DNA of 64,000 bases from Pseudoalteromonas lipolytica (GTDB taxonomy: Bacteria; Pseudomonadota; Gammaproteobacteria; Enterobacterales; Alteromonadaceae), in the NCBI RefSeq assembly GCF_900116435.1, contig NZ_FPAZ01000007.1, positions 1 through 64,000 of the forward strand, read 5' to 3'. Every line of letters starts with the position of its first letter. Position 1 is the first letter of the stretch. Under the pieces are notes generated by a model. It saw nothing but the letters and a program-made list of their open reading frames with translations, ran no database searches and was not told the DNA's origin. Position numbers and translations under genes: made by a program. Shown one piece after another: positions 9,241-18,038 of the stretch.

Positions 9241-10152
9241 TTAAATACCCATCGTGGCAACTTGATTAGCAAAATAATCCTTTAAGAAATCAAGCAATAC
9301 TCGCAATTTTTTGCTTCCCGCAGCCCCCGGCGGGAAGACACCATACAATTCAATATCAGCCGATTTATACTCATCAAGCACGGTACGTAAAAGCCCAGCT
9401 TTTACTTTAGGCCACGCGTCGTAAACAGGGATTTTTGCAAGACCATGCCCCGCTTCAACAAATGCTGTGCGCGCTGCGGCATTATTAGTGCTAATCCCGC
9501 CTTTAAGGGAAACATCAAAGCGACGCTTATCTTTTTCTAGGCTCAGTGTGGCGCTACTTCGCTGATAAACAACCCAAGTATGGTTCGCTAAATCATCTAC
9601 GCTTTCGGGCACTGGGTGCTTGGCAAAATAATCAACAGAGCCACATATACACGTTTTCATTGTTGCCAATTTAGTTGCTTGTAAACTTGAATCAGTAAGC
9701 GCAATACCTCGGATCGCTAAATCTATCCCCTCTTTAATAATATCGACAACGTCATCGCTTAGTTGCAGATCAATATCGATTTTTGGATACAAGCGTTTAA
9801 ATTGTGCAAGCGCAGGCACAATAAGCTGCAAACCAGCATTCACTGGGCAACTGAGCTTGATCACCCCGACAGGCTCATTTTTTAAGTTTTCTAGATGCAA
9901 ATTAGCCGCTTGGGCATGTTCAGCAATTGCGTGGCAACGCTCATAATAAACTTTACCCGCTTCTGTTAAGGTCATTGTACGCGTTGAGCGGTTTAATAAG
10001 GTAAGCTGTAATTGCTGCTCTAGTTTCTTTAAATGATAACTCACCACAGCGCGCGAAAGACCCAGTTGCTCAGCTGCCTTCGTTAAACTCCCCTGCTGCA
10101 CAATATGTGCAAATACCACCATACTTTTTAACTGTTCAAACGATACATTCAT
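9241..10152 (-). CDS. LysR-family transcriptional regulator
   Basis: A 303-residue regulator. The N-terminal winged helix (residues about 5-64) reads FEQLKSMVVFAHIVQQGSLTKAAEQLGLSRAVVSYHLKKLEQQLQ split across helix 2 and the recognition helix. A substrate-binding fold covers residues about 90-295, ending in the PPGAAGSKKLRVLLDFL block common in the CrgA/AaeR-like branch. It is transcribed away from the DJ-1/PfpI gene, with 136 bases between the two starts. This divergent layout usually means the regulator controls its neighbour and itself. The inducer is unknown. Confidence 0.9.
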   Translation of the reverse strand: MNVSFEQLKSMVVFAHIVQQGSLTKAAEQLGLSRAVVSYHLKKLEQQLQLTLLNRSTRTMTLTEAGKVYYERCHAIAEHAQAANLHLENLKNEPVGVIKLSCPVNAGLQLIVPALAQFKRLYPKIDIDLQLSDDVVDIIKEGIDLAIRGIALTDSSLQATKLATMKTCICGSVDYFAKHPVPESVDDLANHTWVVYQRSSATLSLEKDKRRFDVSLKGGISTNNAAARTAFVEAGHGLAKIPVYDAWPKVKAGLLRTVLDEYKSADIELYGVFPPGAAGSKKLRVLLDFLKDYFANQVATMGI

Positions 10153-10176
10153 GGCATTCTCCTAAAATCTCGCTCG

Positions 10177-10187
10177 ATTGTATCAAT
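10177..10187. promoter_or_regulatory. Candidate LysR-type box
   Basis: ATTGTATCAAT (ATTG/CAAT arms around TAT) fits the T-N11-A pattern of LysR-type operators. It lies 25 bases upstream of the lysR start, in the region shared with the divergent DJ-1 gene. The motif is short and A+T-rich, so chance is possible. Confidence 0.35.
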
Positions 10188-10288
10188 AATTAAACCAATG
10201 AAGTCAATTTTATCTGCGTTGTTAAACTTAGCTTTAACCCCTATAGTGATATCAACGCTATTCATTAAACAATTAACGAGGATTAATT

Positions 10289-10975
10289 ATGTCAGCGAAG
10301 AAAATCTTAATGGTACTTACTTCACACGATGAATTAGGTGACACGGGTCATAAAACAGGGTTTTGGGTAGAAGAATTTGCAGCCCCTTATTATGCCTTTA
10401 TTGATGCAGGCGTTGACGTTACATTAGCATCAGTGAAAGGGGGGCAACCGCCTGTAGACCCAAATAGTGCCGCTCCTGATGCTGCAACAGAGGCAACTAA
10501 ACGTTTTGAAGAAGACAGTGCCGCAAAAACCTTAATGGCAAACAGCAAACCGTTGAGCGAAATGAATGCCGATGAATTCGACGCTGTATTTTACCCAGGC
10601 GGCCATGGTCCGCTGTGGGATTTAGTTGATAACCAAGACTCTATTCGTTTAATTGAACAGTTTTTAAACTCTAATAAGCCTGTTGGTGCGGTATGCCATG
10701 CCAGTGCCGTCTTATTAAATGCCAAAAATGCCGAGGGTAAGTCGGTAGTGTTTGACAAAAAAGTGACGGGGTTCAGTAACTCTGAAGAAGAGGCTGTACA
10801 ACTAACGAATGTTGTACCACTTCTTGTTGAAGATGAACTCATTAAACAAGGTGGTCAGTACCAAAAAACCGATGACTGGGGCGTGCTGGCTATCGAAGAT
10901 GGGTTATTGATCACCGGTCAAAACCCAGCAAGCTCAGAACTTGCAGCTAAAAAACTACTTACTAAACTTGGCTAA
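10289..10975 (+). CDS. DJ-1/PfpI family protein (type 1 glutamine amidotransferase-like)
   Basis: A 228-residue flavodoxin-like protein of the DJ-1/PfpI superfamily. The nucleophile elbow is Cys136-His137 in VGAVCHASAVLL, and the conserved acid side is represented by the Glu in the N-terminal strand region (VEEFAAPYYAF). YPGGHGPLWDL is another family block. The sequence is of the group related to Hsp31/YajL-like stress proteins, often annotated as glyoxalase III or protease, but activity cannot be assigned. ATG 10289 follows ACGAGGATTAATT. The divergent LysR gene is the likely regulator. Confidence 0.88.
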   Translation: MSAKKILMVLTSHDELGDTGHKTGFWVEEFAAPYYAFIDAGVDVTLASVKGGQPPVDPNSAAPDAATEATKRFEEDSAAKTLMANSKPLSEMNADEFDAVFYPGGHGPLWDLVDNQDSIRLIEQFLNSNKPVGAVCHASAVLLNAKNAEGKSVVFDKKVTGFSNSEEEAVQLTNVVPLLVEDELIKQGGQYQKTDDWGVLAIEDGLLITGQNPASSELAAKKLLTKLG

Positions 10976-10994
10976 AAACGCGAGATAACAACCA

Positions 10995-11023
10995 GTAAAC
11001 ACCTTGCAAAACAAGGTGTTTAC
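10995..11023 (+). terminator. Hairpin after the DJ-1 gene (probable terminator)
   Basis: A 12-base perfect stem GTAAACACCTTG / CAAGGTGTTTAC with loop CAAAA. No uninterrupted T run follows (CTTCACTCTT), so it may end transcription weakly or protect the 3' end. Confidence 0.55.
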
Positions 11024-11079
11024 CTTCACTCTTAATACGTTATACTGATTCAGTCGAATTGATTTAAGAGCCTTCAACC

Positions 11080-11664
11080 ATGACTGAAAAATCAGCTACT
11101 AAACTTCCCCCTATCAGCAGTAAACGGTTCGCTATTCTGGGCATAATGCTACTGTGTCTTGTACTACAAATTATCAATACACTGCCCGGTATAAACCTTA
11201 ATGACTTAGGTATCTTGCCTCGCCAACTATCGGGCCTTTCAGGCATATTTTTTGCCCCCTTTTTACACGGTGGCTGGGCACACCTTTTTAGTAATTTAGT
11301 GCCCTTTGCGATTCTCGCATGGTTAGTATGTCAATACAGTGTAAAACGCTTTTGGCTGGTATTTGTCAGTACTGCATTGCTTGGAGGATTGTTAGTGTGG
11401 ATATTTGGCCGCAGCAATATACATGTGGGCTTAAGTGGCGTAATTTATGGCTTGTGGGGCTACTTAATTTGCTATGGTATTATGCATCGCTCATTCAAAG
11501 CGATTCTCATCAGTATTGCTGTCGTCATACTTTATAGTGGCTTAATTTGGGGTGTATTCCCGCAGCGTATTCATATCTCGTTCGAAAGCCACTTGTTCGG
11601 CGCTATTAGCGGTGCATTTATCGGTTATCTCTTTGCAAAGCGAGACAAACAGCATCTTCGATAA
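11080..11664 (+). CDS. Rhomboid-family intramembrane serine protease
   Basis: A 194-residue protein with six predicted membrane helices, the minimal bacterial rhomboid core. The catalytic pair is Ser119 in HVGLSGVIYGL (GxSG at helix 4) and His171 in ESHLFGAISGAFIGY (helix 6). HGGWAHLFSNL after helix 1 is the conserved loop-1/helix-2 entry. It lacks the cytoplasmic N-terminal domain of GlpG, having only about 15 hydrophilic residues before the first helix. It cleaves single-pass membrane proteins within the bilayer, and the substrate is unknown. The coding end meets the convergent endonuclease gene 18 bases away. Confidence 0.92.
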   Translation: MTEKSATKLPPISSKRFAILGIMLLCLVLQIINTLPGINLNDLGILPRQLSGLSGIFFAPFLHGGWAHLFSNLVPFAILAWLVCQYSVKRFWLVFVSTALLGGLLVWIFGRSNIHVGLSGVIYGLWGYLICYGIMHRSFKAILISIAVVILYSGLIWGVFPQRIHISFESHLFGAISGAFIGYLFAKRDKQHLR

Positions 11665-11682
11665 TTTTGAGGAGTTATGAAT

Positions 11683-12702
11683 TTAACTCCTTAATGCTAA
11701 TGTAACCATTACCACACCATGGTCGGTGCTTTGGTCGTCATAGGCAAATTGTGGATTGATTAAGTGCTGATCATAGGTGTGATAGTCAATGACTTCGTAG
11801 AAGCTACCTTGAAAGCCTGCATCAAATTCTCTAGAAAGCAAAATGTAATCAAACACCGAACTGCTGCTACCAAAGTAATGGGTTGCCTCTCTCTCATTGT
11901 CCGTTACAACATGGCGTTGATAAAGTTGCCAACTATCTTGCAGCGCATACTTGGCGGTAAACGCCTTGCTATGTCGACTAGCGGTGAATCGCAATGAGTC
12001 AGTAATTAAATGGTTCAGCACGCCATCATGCAGTTCATTATTAAAATCTCCCATCACAATAACAGGATTGTCTGTCTGTGATCTGCGATTGATAATTTCA
12101 ATTAATAATAACGCCGCTTCACTGCCCCTTTGTATGCTTGACGCCCAGCGCCCTGCTACTTGGTCTTTTAGCTGCAAAAGCAGATTTTGCTCCTCGGTTT
12201 TGCTGTTATCTTCAACGCTATTAAGCAGGCTACGCTTTGATTTAAAATGCACAACATAACAATCGACATAACCAATATGTGGCACATCTATCGTGGCGCG
12301 AATAATCCGACGACTGTAACAAAACTCCCCAACAAGCCCCATTTGCTGTGCATAGTGAGGGTCGGGTTCAACCTCAGTTAAAGCCATAATTTTATAGCGA
12401 GAAGCAATTGCAACAACCGGGTCTCGATATATAAATTCATCGATAACGCTCGGCTCATCAACCACCGCAAAGTGCGCATAGCCTGCATCGTTCACTTGCT
12501 GTTTTAATGCATCAATACTAAACACTTCTTGAAAGCCAATAATATCCGGTTGCTGATTGTGAAGATAATCAGCCAACCAACGCTGCTTCTTAGCCCATTG
12601 CTCAGCACTATAAATACGCTGAAAATCATAAAACGCATCGGGGGGTGCTAAATAATTGTATAAATTAAATGTCGCTACCTTTAATTGATTAGTTGCTGTC
12701 AC
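11683..12702 (-). CDS. Endonuclease/exonuclease/phosphatase family protein
   Basis: A 339-residue protein of the EEP (exonuclease III-like) fold without a signal peptide. Visible family motifs are KVATFNLYNYL at residues 8-18, the metal-binding Glu in IIGFQEVFSI near 58, VMGDFNNELHDG near 220, and the terminal STDHGVVMVTL. Members cleave phosphodiester bonds in DNA, sphingomyelin or inositol phosphates. The substrate is not evident, but the N+L pattern resembles secreted-type nuclease relatives. The start overlaps the last 14 bases of the upstream SpoIIAA-like gene, so the two are translationally coupled. Confidence 0.85.
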   Translation of the reverse strand: MTATNQLKVATFNLYNYLAPPDAFYDFQRIYSAEQWAKKQRWLADYLHNQQPDIIGFQEVFSIDALKQQVNDAGYAHFAVVDEPSVIDEFIYRDPVVAIASRYKIMALTEVEPDPHYAQQMGLVGEFCYSRRIIRATIDVPHIGYVDCYVVHFKSKRSLLNSVEDNSKTEEQNLLLQLKDQVAGRWASSIQRGSEAALLLIEIINRRSQTDNPVIVMGDFNNELHDGVLNHLITDSLRFTASRHSKAFTAKYALQDSWQLYQRHVVTDNEREATHYFGSSSSVFDYILLSREFDAGFQGSFYEVIDYHTYDQHLINPQFAYDDQSTDHGVVMVTLALRS

Positions 12703-13084
12703 TGATTACCTTTTCGTGCAACCATTCGGTTGCAATTATTGCATCTTCAAAATACTTCACTTCACCCGTTGTGAACCAATTACCCACTTTGCTGGCTACT
12801 TTTTGCCACTTTTTATTACCCAGTACCGCAACACGACAAAATTCCTTGTTGTGTTTCAGCCCTAATTTAAAGTCATCCCAAGCCGCTTGTAATTCCCACC
12901 CTTCCAGTTCTGTAATATCTACATATGCTCTAATTTTTGCGCGAGGCACTGCTTTAAGTGCATTATCCACTAAAGGGGTGAGCGTTTCGTAATCAGCGTG
13001 GGTAAGCTTACCAACGACTTTAAAAGTAAGGTAAAAGGTACTACCTATGCGCTCTAAACCAATGGCCAAACCATGTTTTTTCAT
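12689..13084 (-). CDS. SpoIIAA-like (STAS-fold) protein
   Basis: A 131-residue protein of the SpoIIAA-like family (PF11964 type), a small CRAL-TRIO/STAS-like fold. The features are an N-terminal strand pair (GLAIGLERIGSTFYLTFKVVGKL), then ADYETLTPLVDNAL, a central strand AYVDITELEGWELQAAW, and a C-terminal GEVKYFEDAIIATEWL. No enzyme residues are expected, and family members are thought to bind ligands or proteins. It is the first gene of a two-gene unit with the endonuclease-like gene. CATCTCATGCTCC upstream reads as GGAGCATGAG on the coding strand, giving a ribosome site. Confidence 0.82.
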   Translation of the reverse strand: MKKHGLAIGLERIGSTFYLTFKVVGKLTHADYETLTPLVDNALKAVPRAKIRAYVDITELEGWELQAAWDDFKLGLKHNKEFCRVAVLGNKKWQKVASKVGNWFTTGEVKYFEDAIIATEWLHEKVISDSN

Positions 13085-13262
13085 CTCATGCTCCTTAACA
13101 GTCGTCGACTTCGGTATTAAATTACTTTCAATTTAATTACTTAGGTACTTATTACACTCAGTAATAATGCTATTTTCTAACTCTACTTCCCTTGACTAGG
13201 TTGATCAACTAGGATGGTAATCTCGTAACAACATTCATTAAAGCACAATTTAGGGAGTTTCA

Positions 13263-14102
13263 ATGAGTAATATCGACAGTTATACGCCACCTAAAGTGTG
13301 GCAATGGGACGCTGAAAATGGGGGTGAATGGGCTAAAACAAACCGTCCTGTAGCGGGTGCAACCCATGAACAAGACTTACCTGTTGGTAAGCATGCTTTG
13401 CAGCTGTACTCACTTGCGACACCAAACGGTCAAAAAGTGACAATTATGCTCGAAGAGCTATTAGAGCTTGGTATCGACGACGCTGATTATGATGCGTTCT
13501 TAATTAAAATAGCGGATGGCGATCAATTCTCTTCTGGCTTTGTTAGTGTCAACCCGAATTCAAAAATTCCAGCCTTAATGGATCATAGCACCACGCCAGT
13601 TACCCGCGTATTTGAATCGGGCGCTATTTTACAGTATTTAGCAGAAAAGTTTGATGCGCTTATTCCCAGCGACCATACCAGTAAAACAGAGTGTCGTAAT
13701 TGGTTATTTTGGCAAATGGGTTCAGCACCCTACTTAGGCGGTGGTTTTGGCCATTTTTACAGTTATGCACCGTTTAAAATGCAATACCCTATTGACCGTT
13801 TCACCATGGAAGTAAAGCGCCAGTTAGATGTATTAAATCGTCACTTAAGTGATCATGATTACATGGCTGGTAGCGAATACTCCATTGCCGATATTGCTAT
13901 TTGGCCATGGTACGGCAGTTTGGTACTGGGTTATTTATACGACGCTGCTGAGTTTTTAGATGTTGAGTCATACAGCCATGTATTACGCTGGGCAAAACAA
14001 ATTGAACGTCGCCCTGCAGTTAAACGAGGTCGCCGTGTAAATCGTACGTGGGGTGATGAAGCTGAGCAACTTGTAGAACGCCACAGTAAGAACGATTTTT
14101 AA
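13263..14102 (+). CDS. yghU: Glutathione S-transferase family disulfide-bond oxidoreductase YghU
   Basis: A 279-residue thioredoxin-fold GST. The N-terminal extension YTPPKVWQWDAENGGEWA followed by NRPVAGATHEQDLPVGKHALQLYS is diagnostic of YghU/YfcG-type nu-class enzymes. The thioredoxin-like domain has TPNGQKVTIMLEELLE (the TxNxxK active-site pattern), then NPNSKIPAL with the cis-Pro and ESGAILQYLAEKF for the glutathione gamma-glutamyl group. The helical domain follows from about residue 145. The enzyme reduces disulfides with glutathione. Length fits E. coli YghU (288). RBS AGGGAG is 7 bases before the ATG. Confidence 0.93.
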   Translation: MSNIDSYTPPKVWQWDAENGGEWAKTNRPVAGATHEQDLPVGKHALQLYSLATPNGQKVTIMLEELLELGIDDADYDAFLIKIADGDQFSSGFVSVNPNSKIPALMDHSTTPVTRVFESGAILQYLAEKFDALIPSDHTSKTECRNWLFWQMGSAPYLGGGFGHFYSYAPFKMQYPIDRFTMEVKRQLDVLNRHLSDHDYMAGSEYSIADIAIWPWYGSLVLGYLYDAAEFLDVESYSHVLRWAKQIERRPAVKRGRRVNRTWGDEAEQLVERHSKNDF

Positions 14103-14107
14103 CAGTG

Positions 14108-14127
14108 GGGCTGCTAAGCAGCCCTTT
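14108..14127 (+). terminator. Terminator after yghU
   Basis: GGGCTG / CAGCCC arms with loop CTAAG, followed by TTT. Confidence 0.6.
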
Positions 14128-14157
14128 GCTACATAAATTCCTCTATCCGATTCAAAG

Positions 14158-15456
14158 ATGAAAAAGCTCAGTAAAGAAGACATCTATCAAAGACTCAGCA
14201 ATACCGAAGACGCGCGCGCCTGCAAGGCCATTGATGAGGCCGCGTGTAAGGTTGTGCCAGGTAACTTTATTACCCTTTTAGTGAGTCAACTTTTTAGTAA
14301 ATTTGCCGATGCTCTGCTCAACCCAAAAGTAACCTTGCCTTGGTTATTACACAGCATTAATGTGCCCAGCAGCTTCATTGCGTGGCTGGTTCCTATTAGA
14401 GAGTCTGGCTCAATGTTGCCGCAACTTGCTATTGCCAACGTTATCCGCCAACTTAAAGTACGCAAGTGGGTGTGGGTTGTCGGCGCCATTGTGCAAGCAT
14501 TATGCATTGTAGCAATGCTCATTACCGCATTAACCCTAACAGGAAGCAGTGCCGGGTATGCCATTCTCACTCTTTTAGTTGTGTTTAGCCTTGCTCGGGG
14601 CTTTAACTCTATCGCCGCTAAAGATGTACTTGGAAAAGTGATTCCCAAACAGCAACGTGGCAACATTAGTGGTCTTGCCGCCAGTTTTGCAGGCTTTGCG
14701 ACACTTACGTTTGGTTTAGGCTTATGGTATTTACAAACGTTAGGCTACGAAAATGGTGTTTATGTTGCGTTGATGCTGGCAGCCCTCATGTGGATATTTG
14801 CTGCCCTGAGCTACAGTCGCATCAAAGAATATGAAGGAGCGACTGAAGGAGCTAAAAATGGTTTATTGCATGCGTTTAAGAAACTAAAGCTACTGTACGA
14901 AGATAAACAATTTGCCCACTTCATTGTTACGCGTGCTTTATTGCTTTGCTCTGCACTTAGCGCTCCTTTTTATATTGTTTTAGCCAGCGAACAAGCTTTT
15001 GATTTTTCTTTGCTTGCTACTTTTATGGCCCTTTCTGGGCTTGCAAGTCTCGTGTCAGCACCCATTTGGGGTAGGTTGAGTGACCTATCAAGTCGACGCG
15101 TTTTAATTTTTGCAGCCATGTTAGTCACTCTCAATGGCTTAGCCGTTTATTTAATCGCACACTTTAGCCCTGCAACCCTCCGTGAGTTTTGGCTTCTCCC
15201 GTTATGTTATTTTTTGCTCACTGTTGCTCATCAGGGAGTTCGTCTTGGTCGTAAAACGTACTTGGTAGATATGGCTGAAGGCAACAAACGAACCGATTAT
15301 GTATCGGTGAGTAATACGGTGATCGGTCTTATATTATTGGCACTTGGGAGTGTTGGCTTATTAAATGCGTATTTAAGCACCGCAGAGCTGATTCTATTTT
15401 ACAGTGTGCTGGGTATTGCTGGCGCTATCAGTGCTTGGTTTTTACCTGATGCCTAG
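14158..15456 (+). CDS. MFS transporter of unknown substrate
   Basis: A 432-residue membrane protein with about eleven or twelve helices. A soluble N-terminal tail (residues 1-30, EDARACKAIDEAACKVVPGN) precedes the first helix. The major-facilitator loop between helices 8 and 9 is seen as APIWGRLSDLSSRRVLIF. The segment WLVPIRESGSMLPQLAIANVIRQLKVRKW corresponds to the loop after helix 2. It belongs to a group of bacterial MFS proteins with no assigned substrate. ATG 14158 has only a weak upstream purine stretch. Spacing after yghU (55 bases, with a hairpin) suggests independent transcription. Confidence 0.85.
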   Translation: MKKLSKEDIYQRLSNTEDARACKAIDEAACKVVPGNFITLLVSQLFSKFADALLNPKVTLPWLLHSINVPSSFIAWLVPIRESGSMLPQLAIANVIRQLKVRKWVWVVGAIVQALCIVAMLITALTLTGSSAGYAILTLLVVFSLARGFNSIAAKDVLGKVIPKQQRGNISGLAASFAGFATLTFGLGLWYLQTLGYENGVYVALMLAALMWIFAALSYSRIKEYEGATEGAKNGLLHAFKKLKLLYEDKQFAHFIVTRALLLCSALSAPFYIVLASEQAFDFSLLATFMALSGLASLVSAPIWGRLSDLSSRRVLIFAAMLVTLNGLAVYLIAHFSPATLREFWLLPLCYFLLTVAHQGVRLGRKTYLVDMAEGNKRTDYVSVSNTVIGLILLALGSVGLLNAYLSTAELILFYSVLGIAGAISAWFLPDA

Positions 15457-15471
15457 ACCCCGCCTCAAAAA

Positions 15472-15497
15472 AAACGCATAATCATGCCGTTTTTATT
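15472..15497 (+). terminator. Weak terminator after the MFS gene
   Basis: AAAACGCAT / ATGCCGTTTT arms with one bulged C and a 4-base loop, followed by T-rich sequence. Confidence 0.45.
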
Positions 15498-15515
15498 ACA
15501 TAAAAAGGATTTATC

Positions 15516-15899
15516 ATGAAAAAGCTCTGCTTAGTACTTGCGGCTACACTTGTTTTATCAGCGTGCAGTACAAGTGTACCTATTCGTAACTTCGACAGTA
15601 ACCCTGTCCCACAAACCGCCAATAAAACACACACTGCTGACAGCGTTAAAACAAATATTCTCAAAGCATGTATGAAACTTGGCTGGACATGTCGCGCGAG
15701 CGAAGACGGTAAAATATTAGGAAAGCTTGATATTAGAAAGCACCAGCTGCGTGTTGATATTAACTACAACGCCACTGAGTACTCAATTGATTACAAAGAC
15801 TCAATCAACTTAGATTATGATGGCGATAAAATTCACCGCCAATACATTAACTGGGTTTCAAACTTAGTCAGAAATATTGATGCAGAATTAGCTTATTAA
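15516..15899 (+). CDS. Small lipoprotein of unknown function
   Basis: A 127-residue lipoprotein: signal MKKLCLVLAATLVLSAC with lipidated Cys17, then a short linker and an alpha/beta domain of about 85 residues. It has a Cys pair in ILKACMKLGWTCRASEDGKILGKL that could form a disulfide, and a C-terminal helix QYINWVSNLVRNIDAEL. Similar small lipoproteins with the LGW...G.I.G.L..R.H pattern are common in marine gammaproteobacteria, but their role is unknown. RBS AAAAGGATTTATC precedes the ATG. It ends in a strong bidirectional terminator. Confidence 0.82.
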   Translation: MKKLCLVLAATLVLSACSTSVPIRNFDSNPVPQTANKTHTADSVKTNILKACMKLGWTCRASEDGKILGKLDIRKHQLRVDINYNATEYSIDYKDSINLDYDGDKIHRQYINWVSNLVRNIDAELAY

Positions 15900-15900
15900 T

Positions 15901-15927
15901 AAAAAGGCGACCTAAGTCGCCTTTTTT
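15901..15927. terminator. Bidirectional terminator between the lipoprotein and S9 peptidase genes
   Basis: Eleven-base arms AAAAAGGCGAC / GTCGCCTTTTT with loop CTAA, A-rich and T-rich on either side. Confidence 0.88.
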
Positions 15928-17851
15928 AGTCGCTTTTTAAATGTTCATCAAAGAAATCTAAAAACGCTTTTAATGTTGTAATACGATAAGGCTGATGTGA
16001 CAGATAATGATCTCCCTCTTCGAGTTCAATATACGTGACATTTTTTCCTTCATCGCTCAGCTCATCTTCCATTTCACGGCTATGATAAACAGGCACAACG
16101 TTATCGTCTGAACCATGCACGAGCAAAACTGGACGGTTAATTTGCTTTGCAAAATTAACCGGTGAGTATTTTGCCAACTCATCGTCGTCGGTACCAAATT
16201 GCTTACGCACAATTTCTTTATTTGTAAAGTAACGCGCTTTACTCACAATGCGTTCTAAATCGGTGACACCCGCAAAACTCGCGGCACATGTAAATGTTTC
16301 AGGATGCTTAACAACAGCCATCAACGCGGCGTAACCACCATAACTTGCACCGCCGATGCAAATTTTATCTTTATTAGCGATACCTTGTGAAACTAACCAA
16401 AGAGCGGCATCTTGCAAATCATCTTGCATTTTTTTACCAAACCCTTGCACTGCTGCCATTTCAAATTCATGGCCATACCCACTTGAGCCTCTAAAATTCG
16501 GTTGTAAAACGGCATACCCATTGTATGCAAGTAAAGCAGTCCAATAATCAAAACCTGAGTAGTCACGCGCCATAGGTCCCCCATGAGGGAATATAATTGT
16601 TGGTAACGTATCCCCTTCTTTATAGCCCACGGGCAAGGTTAAGTACCCTTCAATCGTTAAACCATCACGTGCCTTATAACTAATTTTTTCTTTCCCTGAA
16701 TAAACACTGTCATCAATATCTGGGTACGCGCTGGCAAACACGGTGAGTTCATTGGTGTCACGGTTACCAAGCATATATGTTCCTGTGCTTCCATCACCTG
16801 TCAGGTAAAGTACATATTGGCGCTGGTTTTCACTGGTATCGATTATATCAATATCAAACTTATCAGCCGGTAACACCGCACGCAGTGATGTATACAGCTT
16901 ATTTAAATCGTCATCCCAATAACGGATCCCTTCTTCAATATTTGAATGAGTAAACCCTGCAACTTCGCCCGTCAGAGGAGAGTAAAAAATCCCTCCATCA
17001 AAGTCGTAATTATCATCACTAAAAACGAGCTCTTGCTTTTTCGTGGTTAAATCCATTTTAAATAATGCGTCATAGCCATTTTGAAGCGCTTTAAAATAGA
17101 TAATATTGGGGTCTTTATCAAAGCCTAATATTGTCACACTCTCTTGGCTAAATGCTTTAAATTTGAATAATGAGCGGCGGTCTAATGAACCTTCGTCATA
17201 CAGGAAATATTCAAATTCATCTTCATCCATTTTTCGAGCAATACGCACATTACCTTGACGGTCAGCTATCCAATCGGTCACTTTGCTGCGCTCGCGTTGA
17301 ACTCTTTTCTTTCTTAGCGTGTTAAGATCGAGCTCATAGACTCCTGGTGTATTTGCTATTTCAAAGTCGCCTTGAATCAAGATTTTATCTTTTTTGTCAG
17401 GTAAAAAACTTATAACTTGATCAGCAAACTGGGGTTGGCGCTCATCACGTCCATAGTTAGGCTTAATGGCAAGCTTTGCTTTGCCTTTATCATTAATATT
17501 GTACGCATAAAGGCGAGTAGATGAATATTTAGGGCCGCCAATTTGACGTTGTATATAGCGTGCACCGAGAAGTAATACCTCATCGTTTGCCCACGTATAC
17601 CAATCAAAGAAAATCGTATGATTATCAGCGCGAATAATGGGAACAGCTTCTTGTGTTTTGCGGTTGTACACCATTAACACCAGCTCACCTTTTATATTAC
17701 GAATAAAGGATAAGTGCGTGCCACTTGGTGACAATTTAACCTGGCTGGTAGATCTTAATGAAGCAAATGATTCAACAGACAGTGACGGCTTTTCTTCTGC
17801 GCGAGCAGTCAAGCACAGTACTACAAAAATACTTAGCATTAAGTATTTCAT
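15926..17851 (-). CDS. S9 family (prolyl oligopeptidase-type) secreted peptidase
   Basis: A 641-residue serine peptidase exported by signal peptide MKYLMLSIFVVLCLTARAEE. Residues about 25-370 form the beta-propeller. The alpha/beta hydrolase domain starts near 385 (ISYKARDGLTIEGYLTLP) and contains HGGPMARD, the nucleophile Ser503 in GGASYGGY, Asp583 in HGSDDNVVP and His615 in EGDHYL. It belongs to the S9C/acylaminoacyl-peptidase-like branch and would degrade short peptides in the periplasm. The start at 17851 is chosen because AAGGAC is 8-9 bases upstream and the signal peptide begins there. A start 42 bases earlier would add a charged tail. Confidence 0.9.
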   Translation of the reverse strand: MKYLMLSIFVVLCLTARAEEKPSLSVESFASLRSTSQVKLSPSGTHLSFIRNIKGELVLMVYNRKTQEAVPIIRADNHTIFFDWYTWANDEVLLLGARYIQRQIGGPKYSSTRLYAYNINDKGKAKLAIKPNYGRDERQPQFADQVISFLPDKKDKILIQGDFEIANTPGVYELDLNTLRKKRVQRERSKVTDWIADRQGNVRIARKMDEDEFEYFLYDEGSLDRRSLFKFKAFSQESVTILGFDKDPNIIYFKALQNGYDALFKMDLTTKKQELVFSDDNYDFDGGIFYSPLTGEVAGFTHSNIEEGIRYWDDDLNKLYTSLRAVLPADKFDIDIIDTSENQRQYVLYLTGDGSTGTYMLGNRDTNELTVFASAYPDIDDSVYSGKEKISYKARDGLTIEGYLTLPVGYKEGDTLPTIIFPHGGPMARDYSGFDYWTALLAYNGYAVLQPNFRGSSGYGHEFEMAAVQGFGKKMQDDLQDAALWLVSQGIANKDKICIGGASYGGYAALMAVVKHPETFTCAASFAGVTDLERIVSKARYFTNKEIVRKQFGTDDDELAKYSPVNFAKQINRPVLLVHGSDDNVVPVYHSREMEDELSDEGKNVTYIELEEGDHYLSHQPYRITTLKAFLDFFDEHLKSD

Positions 17852-18038
17852 ATAAAAGTCCTTTTTTTTAAAATTGTTAAATGAGCATAACATTAAGCAT
17901 TTAAAAAATGCGAACAGAAATTATAGCAGCGTTGCAACCGTTCTATTAAAGCGAACGTATCACTCAATTTTTACCATTATTATTTCATTCATACCCTCAT
18001 TATAATCGTTACATCAATTCAGTTTCTTAGGTGACATG

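Noticed and set aside
13192..13220. Palindrome GTTGATCAAC near TTGACT upstream of yghU as an operator
   Set aside because: The symmetric part is only ten bases and does not extend; no divergent regulator is present.
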